41,161 bases of DNA, from positions 1 through 41,161 of the forward strand of contig JAJYZN010000001.1 of assembly GCA_021799915.1 (NCBI GenBank), read 5' to 3'. How positions within the stretch are numbered: the stretch's first letter is position 1; each line of letters starts with the position of its first letter. Shown here one piece after another: positions 17,114 through 24,529 of the stretch. Position numbers and translations under genes: made by a program. The notes under the pieces were generated by a model. It was not told where the DNA came from. It saw nothing but the letters and a program-made list of their open reading frames with translations, and made no database searches. Source of the DNA: Actinomycetes bacterium. Its GTDB lineage: Bacteria > Actinomycetota > Acidimicrobiia > Acidimicrobiales > RAAP-2.

Positions 17114-17134
17114 CCCATCGCACGGTACGATGGG
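17114..17134. promoter_or_regulatory. Inverted repeat overlapping a candidate -10 element
   Basis: CCCATCG (17114-17120) and CGATGGG (17128-17134) are perfect 7-base inverted arms with a 7-base spacer. A -10-like TACGAT (17126-17131) overlaps the right arm, and the acyltransferase GTG starts at 17138. The placement suits a repressor operator at a leaderless promoter, but no -35 is clear and this is inference. Confidence 0.35.
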
Positions 17135-17137
17135 CCT

Positions 17138-18172
17138 GTGGCAGCTTCTCCGACGAACCTTTCGACCAAAGTCTCGAAGGTGTCGGCGAAACCCGCGACG
17201 AGGACCTCGGCGAAGCTCGGGGCACCGAGCAAGCCGCTGACTAGGTCCAAGAGCGAGTCCGACTCCGAGACCAGGGCCAAGGCCAAAGCCCGGACCAGTT
17301 CCCAGACAGCAGCCCGCTCCACCCCGGCGTCGACCGATATCGTCCCGATCCGACCGCCCGGCACGGTCCACGGGCACCTCGTCGACCCGCGGCTCTCCGA
17401 CGTCGACGAGTGGGGACGCTCCGAGCACATGAGGGCGCTCCTCCGTCAGGTCTACGAGCCCGTGTACTCCCGATGGTTCCGGGTGGAGTGGGAGGGTATG
17501 GATCGGATCCCCGCACACGGTGGAGCGTTGCTCGTCGCCAACCATTCCGGGGCAATCCCTTCGGACGCGCCGGTGATCATGCACGGCATCGAGAGAGACA
17601 TGGGACGCCCTGTCTACGGCCTGGCCGACTACTTTTTCCGCACCGTACCGGTCGTCGGGACGTTGTGGAGTCGGGCTGGGGGTGTGTCGGCCAACCCCGA
17701 CAACGCCTATCGCCTCCTCCACGACCAGCAACAGCTTGCTCTGGTGTTCCCTGAGGGCACGAAAGGGCCGTCGAAGAGCTACACCGACCGCTACCGGCTC
17801 AGGAGGTTTGGGCGAGGCGGGTTCGTCGAGATCGCGATGCGTGCCGGCGTCCCGATCGTTCCCCTCGCCGTGGTCGGATCCGAAGAGACCATGCCGGTGG
17901 TCTTCCGCCTCCCGGGATTGGCCAAGCTACTCGGGGTTCCGTACTTCCCCGTGACGGCGAACGTGCTCCTCCTCGGGCCGCTCGGGGTCGTCGTGCCGTT
18001 CCCGGCGAAGTTCCGCGTCCGAGTACTGAACCCCATCACCTTCGACGTGCCACCCGACCTGGAGCGATACTCCAAGAGCCGGGTGATGGACGAAGTCGAG
18101 CGCATCCAGTCCCTCATTCAAGAGGCCCTGTTCGACATGCTGAAGACGCGCCAGAGTGTCTGGTTCGGCTGA
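17138..18172 (+). CDS. Lysophospholipid acyltransferase family protein (PlsC-like)
   Basis: The 344-residue product has the acyltransferase motifs VANHSGAIPSD (His136, Asp143; spacing six rather than the usual four between His and Asp) and FPEGTKG near residue 204. A basic GRGGFVEIAMRAGVPIVP follows, giving the expected motif order of the glycerolipid acyltransferase superfamily. Residues 1-65 are a Lys/Ser/Ala-rich, probably disordered extension. It likely acylates a membrane lipid at the inner leaflet. The GTG start has no ribosome binding site; see the overlapping inverted repeat and -10 candidate. The SDR-like gene follows after 18 bases, so the two probably form an operon. Confidence 0.85.
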   Translation: MAASPTNLSTKVSKVSAKPATRTSAKLGAPSKPLTRSKSESDSETRAKAKARTSSQTAARSTPASTDIVPIRPPGTVHGHLVDPRLSDVDEWGRSEHMRALLRQVYEPVYSRWFRVEWEGMDRIPAHGGALLVANHSGAIPSDAPVIMHGIERDMGRPVYGLADYFFRTVPVVGTLWSRAGGVSANPDNAYRLLHDQQQLALVFPEGTKGPSKSYTDRYRLRRFGRGGFVEIAMRAGVPIVPLAVVGSEETMPVVFRLPGLAKLLGVPYFPVTANVLLLGPLGVVVPFPAKFRVRVLNPITFDVPPDLERYSKSRVMDEVERIQSLIQEALFDMLKTRQSVWFG

Positions 18173-18190
18173 GGCCGGCGGCCGCTAGCC

Positions 18191-19285
18191 GTGGGACGTC
18201 GAGTCCTGGTCACCGGAGCCAACACCTTCTGGGGCGGCCGCATGATCCAAGCCCTCGAAGCCGATCCCGACGTCGAGGTGATCCTGGGGATGGGGACCAA
18301 GAGCCCGACGGTGCGTCTCGAGCGAGCCGAGTTCGTCCGCGCCGACGAGACGTACTCCATCTTGAACCGCATCGTGCGTGCCACCCAGGTCGACACCATC
18401 ATCCACACGTTCCTGGTCGTCGACTCGACCTTGGTGCGGCCGCGCACCCTCCACGAGATCAACGTGATCGGCACGATGAACCTGCTCGCGGCGGCCGGGT
18501 CGGCCGACTCGCCAGTGCGGCACGTGGTCGTCAAATCCTCTACCCTCGTCTACGGATCCTCCGAGAAAGACCCGAGCACCTTCTCCGAGGAGACGCCCCG
18601 ATCTTCGCCGCCGAGCACGCGCGTCGAGCGCTCGCTCCTCGAAGCCGAGTCCCTGGTGAGAGACTTTGCCGAGGACAACCCGTCGACCATGGTGACGGTC
18701 TTGCGCTTTGCGAACGTTCTCGGCAGCGACATCGTCACCTCCATCAGCAAGAACCTCTCACGCCCGCTTTGCCCGTCGATCTTGGGGTTCGACCCCCTGG
18801 TCCAGTTCGTCGAAGAGGACGACGTGGTGAGAGCCCTCGAGTTCGTCACCCGAGAACAGGTGACGGGCCTGTACAACGTGGCCGGCTCCGGTCGGCTCCC
18901 TTGGAGCGAGGTCGCGTCGCTCTGTGGCACCCGGCTCCTGCCGCTTCCCCCGGTGAAGCCAGCGTACGCCATCATGCCGCTCGTACGCCTGGGTTTCTTC
19001 GACTTTCCCCCTGAGCTCGAGTCGCTTCTCCGCTACGGACGCGGAGTCGACACCAGGCGGCTGGTCGATGCCGGGTTCGAGTATGGCTACACGAGCGCTG
19101 GAGCAGTGCAGAGCTTCATCCAGTCGCTCCGGCTCCAACGCAGTACCGGTCGCCCGCCGGCTTCGTACACCTACGAGCCCGACGTCGAGCAATTCTTTCG
19201 CCACTCACCGGCGGTGGTCGCAAGGAGTGGGGCATCGCCGAGGACGTCGAGACCCACTGTGCGCCCCGGCCCGCAGAGGTCCTGA
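18191..19285 (+). CDS. SDR-like NAD-binding protein lacking the YxxxK catalytic pair
   Basis: The 364-residue extended-SDR protein starts VLVTGANTFWGGRMI, a Rossmann nucleotide-binding turn, and has VIGTMNLLAAAG and KSSTLVYG as in sugar epimerases. Where Tyr-x-x-x-Lys should stand (after ETPRSSPPS) the sequence reads TRVERSLLEAE, with no Tyr or Lys pair. It may therefore bind NAD(H) without the classical dehydrogenase chemistry, or use other residues. The C-terminal ~60 residues are extra and Pro/Arg/Ser-rich. It follows the acyltransferase by 18 bases. Start GTG 18191 lacks a convincing Shine-Dalgarno. Confidence 0.8.
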   Translation: MGRRVLVTGANTFWGGRMIQALEADPDVEVILGMGTKSPTVRLERAEFVRADETYSILNRIVRATQVDTIIHTFLVVDSTLVRPRTLHEINVIGTMNLLAAAGSADSPVRHVVVKSSTLVYGSSEKDPSTFSEETPRSSPPSTRVERSLLEAESLVRDFAEDNPSTMVTVLRFANVLGSDIVTSISKNLSRPLCPSILGFDPLVQFVEEDDVVRALEFVTREQVTGLYNVAGSGRLPWSEVASLCGTRLLPLPPVKPAYAIMPLVRLGFFDFPPELESLLRYGRGVDTRRLVDAGFEYGYTSAGAVQSFIQSLRLQRSTGRPPASYTYEPDVEQFFRHSPAVVARSGASPRTSRPTVRPGPQRS

Positions 19286-19302
19286 GCGCAGCCGGGATCC
19301 TC

Positions 19303-19327
19303 GAGCCGGGATCCTCGAGCCCGGCTC
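19303..19327. terminator. Hairpin between convergent genes
   Basis: GAGCCGGG and CCCGGCTC form a perfect 8-bp stem with a 9-base loop, placed between the SDR-like gene and the acetyltransferase stop codon (it overlaps that stop by two bases). A 14-base segment containing GCCGGGATCCTCGA is duplicated here. No U-run follows, so bidirectional termination is plausible but not certain. Confidence 0.45.
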
Positions 19328-19946
19328 ACACTCTCCCGAGCCAGGTCCAGAGCAGATCCTGACGGCGGACCGCCCACTCCTCGGCGGTGATGGCGAAGCG
19401 GGCGTGGTCCTCCCAGCGCCCGTTGATCTCCAAGAAGCGCTCGGCGACACCCTCCATTCGAAGGCCGAGCTTCTCGACCACGCGCAGGCTGGCACGGTTG
19501 CGAGGGATGATCGAGATCTCGACTCGGTGCAAGGACACCGCCTCGAACGCGAAGTGGAGCACCATCACCACGGCCTCCGGCACGAGGCCCAGCCCCGCCA
19601 CATCGCGGTCGATCCAGTACCCCACATAACCGCTCTGGAACGGTCCTCGCTGGATGGACGAAAGAGTCACTTCGCCGACGAACCTCTGCTGTGCGAAGAT
19701 GCCGAAGCCGAACCCGGTGCCCATCTGGCGCTCTCGGTCCCGTATGGCGCATCGAGCCGCGAAGCTCCCGCGATCCTCGGCGACGGGCGGGGCGTCGTGA
19801 GGCCGCGGCTCCCACGGCACCAGCCAGTCCCGGCAGCGGGTACGGACCTCGATCCACGCGCCGTAGTCGTTCGGAGCGAGCGTCCGGAGCGCGACCCGCC
19901 GCCCGACCATCTCGAGCGGCGCCACTGCGGGGGAACGGGCCATCAT
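19326..19946 (-). CDS. GNAT family N-acetyltransferase (RimJ/RimL-like)
   Basis: The 206-residue protein fits the RimJ/RimL group of ribosomal-protein N-acetyltransferases and relatives. It has the N-terminal RRVALRTLAPNDYGAWIEVR, GYWIDRDVAGLGLVPEA (acetyl-CoA pyrophosphate loop) and HRVEISIIPRNRASLRVVEKLGLRMEG. It would transfer acetyl from acetyl-CoA to an amine; the target is unknown. The start ATG 19946 (an ATG pair) has GAGGGG seven bases upstream. It lies four bases after the aminotransferase stop, indicating co-transcription. Confidence 0.92.
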   Translation of the reverse strand: MMARSPAVAPLEMVGRRVALRTLAPNDYGAWIEVRTRCRDWLVPWEPRPHDAPPVAEDRGSFAARCAIRDRERQMGTGFGFGIFAQQRFVGEVTLSSIQRGPFQSGYVGYWIDRDVAGLGLVPEAVVMVLHFAFEAVSLHRVEISIIPRNRASLRVVEKLGLRMEGVAERFLEINGRWEDHARFAITAEEWAVRRQDLLWTWLGRV

Positions 19947-19950
19947 CGGG

Positions 19951-21048
19951 TCACCCCTCGAGCACCTCGGCGAGTGCCCCGAGGAGGGCAAGCACGTTCG
20001 CCGGTCTCGCGGTGTGCCCCATGCAGCCGATCCGCCAGACCTGACCGGCGAGCTGGCCGGCACCGGCCCCGATCTCGATGCTGTAGCGCTCGAGCAGTGC
20101 TCGCCGCACGCTTGCCTCGTCCATACTGTCGCCCGGCACTCGGGCAACCAATGCAGTGGTGAGCTGTGCCAGCCGGTCGGATGGTGCGACAAGCAGTCCG
20201 ACGCCGAGCTCCTCCAACCCTGCCTGCAAAGCCCGGCCGCACGTCTCGTGCCGGTCGAAGACGGCGTCGAGGCCCTCGGTGAGCATCGCCCCGAGGCCGG
20301 CGTGGAGGGCACGCACCATGGCGACGGGCGCCGTGTGGTGGTACACCCGGCCGGCACCTGACTCGACATAGCGCGACAGGAGGTTGAGGTCCAGGTACCA
20401 GCTCGACGGACGCTCGACGAGACGCTCCCGAGCCCGGTCGGACACGGTGAACGGCGCCAGGCCAGGCGGCACGCCGAGGCACTTCTGCGTCGCGCTGTAG
20501 GCCACGTCCACTCCCCAGTCGTCGACGTGGACCGGCATGCCACCGAGCGAGGTCACGGTGTCGACGACCAGGAGCGCATCCCGCTTCCCTCGGCCGACCG
20601 CGGCCACCTCGTTGCGGACCCCCGTCGACGTCTCGGCGTGCACCAGGGCGATGATCCGCGGGTCGGGATGGGCCGAGACGAGGGCGTCAGGATCCAAGGG
20701 CTCGCCCCAGGGCGCGTCCACCCGAACCACCTGTGCGCCGGATCGCCCGGCCACGTCGCACATGCGCTCCCCGAACAGCCCGTTGACCCCGATGACCACA
20801 GAGTCGCCGGGGCGGACGAAGTTGACGAACGCTGCCTCCATCCCGGCCGAACCGGTCCCGCTCAACGGGAACGTCAGCTCGTTGCCGGTCCCGAACACCT
20901 GCCGGAGCCGGGCGCAGGTCTCGTCGAGGATCTCCAGGAACACCGGGTCCAGATGTCCGAGCACGGGCAAGGAGAGTGCTGCGGTCACCTCCGGGTACGT
21001 ATTCGAAGGACCTGGCCCCATCAGCAGGCGGTCGGGTTCGAGCACCAT
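19951..21048 (-). CDS. Class V PLP aminotransferase (alanine-glyoxylate/serine-pyruvate type)
   Basis: The 365-residue enzyme starts MVLEPDRLLMGPGPSNTYPEV, the typical opening of alanine-glyoxylate aminotransferases. SGTGSAGMEAAFVN and the VDTVTSLGG aspartate stretch follow, with the PLP lysine in YSATQKCLG. The C-terminus WRIGCMGHTARPANVL is characteristic. It probably interconverts glyoxylate or pyruvate with alanine or serine. The ATG at 21048 was selected because the family motif begins here; there is no clear ribosome binding site. It diverges from the GT2 gene at 21130 across 81 GC-rich bases. Confidence 0.93.
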   Translation of the reverse strand: MVLEPDRLLMGPGPSNTYPEVTAALSLPVLGHLDPVFLEILDETCARLRQVFGTGNELTFPLSGTGSAGMEAAFVNFVRPGDSVVIGVNGLFGERMCDVAGRSGAQVVRVDAPWGEPLDPDALVSAHPDPRIIALVHAETSTGVRNEVAAVGRGKRDALLVVDTVTSLGGMPVHVDDWGVDVAYSATQKCLGVPPGLAPFTVSDRARERLVERPSSWYLDLNLLSRYVESGAGRVYHHTAPVAMVRALHAGLGAMLTEGLDAVFDRHETCGRALQAGLEELGVGLLVAPSDRLAQLTTALVARVPGDSMDEASVRRALLERYSIEIGAGAGQLAGQVWRIGCMGHTARPANVLALLGALAEVLEG

Positions 21049-21129
21049 CCGCGCATCGTGGCAGGTATCGAGCGGCCGCGCCAGCAGAGCGCCTCCGGGG
21101 GCGCCCCGGGTGCCCGGGAGCCGTCCAAG

Positions 21130-22977
21130 GTGGAGTACATTCCGAGCGTGGAGCGGGTTCTGTTTGCCACCCGTGACATAGGTCCGCTGGCACCTGATGT
21201 GAGCCAGGACCTGGAGCGTTACCGAAAATGGCAAAGCGACCGCCAGAAAGCGCTCCTCTCAGCGTCCCGGACCGGGCGGGCGTCACCGGTCGCCGATGCC
21301 GATGTCGTGGTCGTCGTGAACCAGCCAGACCCCGAGCTGTTCGAGCGCTGCGTACGCTCGCTCGGCGCGCAGAGAATGCTGCCGAGGACGCTGTCGCTGG
21401 TGGTGGTCGGCCCCGTCGACACCGCGGTCGGCGCGATCCTCTCGAATGCCACCCGCACATCCGGCGTGCACCGCATCGACCTCCCGGCGGCGACGAGCAT
21501 CCCCGATGCCGTGCGAGCCGGGGTGGCTGCCGGTTCGTCAACTGCGTGGATCCACCTCGGAGCCCACGACCAGCTCACCGTCGACGCCGTCGAGCTGCTC
21601 TCGGCCGCGCTGCAGTCCGGCGGCGCTCCAGAGCCGGGCGCCCCTCCGTCCGACGGATGCCCGCCTGCCGGCCCGGGGCCAGGAGCGGCCGACGTGGCGT
21701 ACGCAGACGAGGACAGGACCACTGCGACCGGCATGCTCCAGGATCCCGTGCTGAAGCCCGACTGGTCGCCGGAGCTCCTCGTCTCGATCCCCTACCTCGG
21801 CCGCCCGGTACTCTGGCGTCGGAGCACGGTCGACGCGGCCGGTGGCATCCGCGCATTGCCCGACGGCGACTGGGAGCACGATCTCATGCTGCGAGTCGCC
21901 GAGAAGACCGACCGCGTCGCCCACGTGAGCGAGGTCCTCTGCCATCGGCCGACCGGCGAACCGAGCATCTGGACCCCCGTCGCGAGCGTTGCAACCCCCG
22001 ATGACCCCGCCTCGGTACCCGGTGGCCGCGCCGTCGTCGAGGCACTCGCGCGACGGCACGAACGGGGTGACGTGAGCCCCGGCCCGCTCCGTGGCTCGTG
22101 GCGAGTCCGCCGCCACGTCAACGATGCGTCAGTCGACATCGTGATCCCATTCCGCGACGCTCCTGCGTACTTGCGGGCTTGCACCGACTCGCTCGATGCC
22201 ACCACCAGAGGGGTCGAGCCACACCTGCTTCTGGTCGACAACGGATCGGTGGAGCCGGAGACCCATACCCTCCTCGATCGTCTCGGTCGCCGACCCGACG
22301 TCACGATCGTCCACGATCCTCGCCCGTTCAACTGGTCGTCTCTCAACAACACCGCCGCCGCCCGAGGCCGGGGCGACATCCTCGTCTTCATGAACAACGA
22401 CATCGTGGCCCTCCGCCCGGGGTGGCTCGAGGCCATGGTGGCCCACGCCACGCGCGCCGGGGTCGGAGCGGTGGGCGCACGTCTCGTGTACCCGACCGGC
22501 CGGGTGCAGCACGCCGGGGTGATCCTCGGGATGGGGGGGGCTGCCGGGCACGTCCTCGCCGGGTTGGACGGCGATCGTCCTGGCTACCTCGGCATGGCCG
22601 TGCTCACCCGCGACTGCTCGGCGGTGACCGGCGCCTGCCTTGCAACTGCGCGAAGCGTATTCGAAGAGCTGGGTGGTTTCGACGAGAGCCTCGGCGAGGA
22701 ATTGAACGACATCGACTACTGCCTGCGGGCGGCGCAGACGGGCCGACGGACTATCTACGAGCCGATGGCCGAACTGGTGCACCATGAGTCGCCGACCCGC
22801 GGGACGTCGGGGAACGCGAAGGAGATCTCCCGGTTCATCGACCGATGGGAAGACGTGATCTTGGCCGGTGACCATCACCTGAATTGCCACCTCACCCGGA
22901 TATACTCGTCGTGCGCGCTCGGCGTGTCGGACGAGGTGGGGTGGTGGAAGAATTGGCGCACGAACCTCGGGAGCTGA
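21130..22977 (+). CDS. Tandem-domain glycosyltransferase family 2, N-domain degenerate
   Basis: The 615-residue protein holds two GT-A-like halves. The C-terminal domain (about 334-600) is a clear GT2: VDIVIPFRDA, LLLVDNGS, FMNNDIVALRPGWLEAM, GARLVYPTGRVQHAGVILG, TGACLATARSVFEELGGFDE and DIDYCLRA. The N-terminal half (about 57-275) aligns by eye with the first domain of the protein at 27321-29375 (ADVAYADEDR, VLKPDWSPELL, DWEHDLMLRVAE). It lacks the usual DxD triplet and is shortened, so it may be structural. The GTG at 21130 has GGAG nine bases upstream. The next gene overlaps its end. Likely role: sugar addition in a surface polysaccharide. Confidence 0.88.
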   Translation: MEYIPSVERVLFATRDIGPLAPDVSQDLERYRKWQSDRQKALLSASRTGRASPVADADVVVVVNQPDPELFERCVRSLGAQRMLPRTLSLVVVGPVDTAVGAILSNATRTSGVHRIDLPAATSIPDAVRAGVAAGSSTAWIHLGAHDQLTVDAVELLSAALQSGGAPEPGAPPSDGCPPAGPGPGAADVAYADEDRTTATGMLQDPVLKPDWSPELLVSIPYLGRPVLWRRSTVDAAGGIRALPDGDWEHDLMLRVAEKTDRVAHVSEVLCHRPTGEPSIWTPVASVATPDDPASVPGGRAVVEALARRHERGDVSPGPLRGSWRVRRHVNDASVDIVIPFRDAPAYLRACTDSLDATTRGVEPHLLLVDNGSVEPETHTLLDRLGRRPDVTIVHDPRPFNWSSLNNTAAARGRGDILVFMNNDIVALRPGWLEAMVAHATRAGVGAVGARLVYPTGRVQHAGVILGMGGAAGHVLAGLDGDRPGYLGMAVLTRDCSAVTGACLATARSVFEELGGFDESLGEELNDIDYCLRAAQTGRRTIYEPMAELVHHESPTRGTSGNAKEISRFIDRWEDVILAGDHHLNCHLTRIYSSCALGVSDEVGWWKNWRTNLGS

Positions 22978-23465
22978 TGCAAGAGGTTCGAGCACGTCGA
23001 TCCCGCATTCCCGACGCTCCGTCGATGCTGCAGTTGCCCGTCGGTGGTCGCGCTGCGATCGAGCCCGTGCGCAGCCACCCGTTGCTCCAGACGATGCACG
23101 AGGATTGGATCCGTGTGCACCAGGATTCCCCGGCAGCTCGGAGCACGCGGCAGGGCTGGCGCAGCGCTGTCGATCGTCACGTCGCCGAGGTTGCCAGGCA
23201 GAGCCTCGGGACCGACGTAGAGAGCAACCGCCTGCTCATCGGTGACGTGATCCGGGCCGCCGATGCCCTCGCCGAGCACTGCGACGACCTCGGCCGCCGC
23301 CTGATGGACCTCGAGGCACTCGTGGAAGACGTCGTACGGGTCGTCAGCGAAGACGTCACGCGGCTCACTGCCATGCTGATCGGTGCCACTGAAGACGCTG
23401 CCGGGTCGTCACCGGCGGGCGCCCCGGATCAAGCCGCGCCCCAGACGCCCGGTGGGAATGGGTGA
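22944..23465 (+). CDS. Small helical protein between glycosyltransferases, function unknown
   Basis: The 173-residue protein has no motif I can name. It opens with EELAHEPRELMQEVRARRS, like the N-terminal helical segments that precede some methyltransferases and glycosyltransferases in polysaccharide loci. It then has a long predicted helical stretch (about 95-160) with heptad-like Leu/Val spacing, suggesting a coiled coil. GTG 22944 has GAGG seven bases upstream and overlaps the previous gene by 34 bases. ATG 22977, overlapping the previous stop as TGATG, is an alternative that removes 11 residues. The end overlaps the next gene as GTGA, implying tight coupling and perhaps a complex with the flanking enzymes. 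Confidence 0.72.
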   Translation: MEELAHEPRELMQEVRARRSRIPDAPSMLQLPVGGRAAIEPVRSHPLLQTMHEDWIRVHQDSPAARSTRQGWRSAVDRHVAEVARQSLGTDVESNRLLIGDVIRAADALAEHCDDLGRRLMDLEALVEDVVRVVSEDVTRLTAMLIGATEDAAGSSPAGAPDQAAPQTPGGNG

Positions 23466-24529
23466 CCCCAGGGGAAGTGCGTCTCGCGCTATTGAGCCGG
23501 GACTGGGAGCGGCCGGGGAGCGAGGGGGGGTTCGTCGCTCGGAGCCTGGCGGGAGCGCTCTCTCGGATCGCCCAGATCGATGTGCTCGTCCCTGGCGCCC
23601 CGGGACGGGTGCGACCAGACGGTGCGTTCGACCTCCGACCGATCGGCGGGGATGCGGGTGGATGGCCCGACGAAGCCCGGTCCCGTTGGCCTGACGCCGA
23701 CGCCCCGAATCTGGTGATCGTCGACGCCGCAGACGCCGGAGCGTGCGCCATGGCACACCAGCTCGCCCCCGCGGCGGCATTGGTCCAGTTCGGTCCGGGA
23801 GATCCGAGCGCACCGAGTGGCTCGGTGGCCGACGTCCACCATCTCGGCGTCTCGCATGCTCCAAGTGCGATTTCCGCCTACCTCCACCAGGTCGGGCTCC
23901 ACGTGCCGATCAACCCGATGGCTGCCGAGCGCCGGCACAATGCGCTCGGCGAGACCGGTTTCATCTTGGTCCTCACCGACCGTTACCCCGCCTCCGCAGC
24001 CGTGCGCGGGAGCCGGGGCGGCCAACCCGAGACATCGACCGATGACCAGCCGACCGCAGCCGCCGCATGGCTCATCGCGCGCTTCGCGTCGCGTCTGGTC
24101 GTCGTCGTGGAGGACGCCGTGGCTTGGGTGTGGGGCTCTCGCTCGCTGCGAGGACGCCTGGAGCTGCACACCCGCACCGACTTGCTCCGATTCATAGCCC
24201 ACGCTCACCTTGTCGTGGACCTGCGGCCGGGCGCGTACATCGCGCGTGAGTGCGTCGAGTCCCTTCGATTCGGAGTCCCTTTCGTCGCCCCCGACGGGAC
24301 GGCGGCAGCCCAGCTCGCCGCGGCCGGCGGAGGTCTGTGGTACCGAGACGTCGGCGAGCTGTTGGAGGCGGTGGCGCTTCTCCATGAACCTTTCCGGCGC
24401 GACGCTCTCGGTGCGCGCGGCCGGGCGATCGCGGACGCTCAGTACGGGGATCCCCAAGGGTTCGTCACCCGGGTCGCCCGAGCCATGGACCGGATCCGCT
24501 CGACACCGTCGCCGGTGGGACCACCGTGA
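23462..24529 (+). CDS. GT4-like protein, divergent
   Basis: The 355-residue protein resembles a degraded GT-B glycosyltransferase. The opening RLALLSRDWERPGSEGGFVARSLAGAL and the C-terminal ECVESLRFGVPFVAPDG, followed by GGLWYRDVGELLEAVALL, match the donor-binding half of GT4 enzymes. The middle is shortened and the Lys-containing interdomain motif is not apparent, so activity is uncertain. The GTG start overlaps the preceding stop (GTGA), and its own stop overlaps the next GTG in the same way. It is probably part of one polysaccharide operon. Confidence 0.7.
   Translation: MTPGEVRLALLSRDWERPGSEGGFVARSLAGALSRIAQIDVLVPGAPGRVRPDGAFDLRPIGGDAGGWPDEARSRWPDADAPNLVIVDAADAGACAMAHQLAPAAALVQFGPGDPSAPSGSVADVHHLGVSHAPSAISAYLHQVGLHVPINPMAAERRHNALGETGFILVLTDRYPASAAVRGSRGGQPETSTDDQPTAAAAWLIARFASRLVVVVEDAVAWVWGSRSLRGRLELHTRTDLLRFIAHAHLVVDLRPGAYIARECVESLRFGVPFVAPDGTAAAQLAAAGGGLWYRDVGELLEAVALLHEPFRRDALGARGRAIADAQYGDPQGFVTRVARAMDRIRSTPSPVGPP

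Noticed and set aside
20527..21129. Upstream extension of the GT2 frame
   Set aside because: It runs antisense through the aminotransferase gene and lacks domain features; GTG 21130 with GGAG nine bases upstream fits better.
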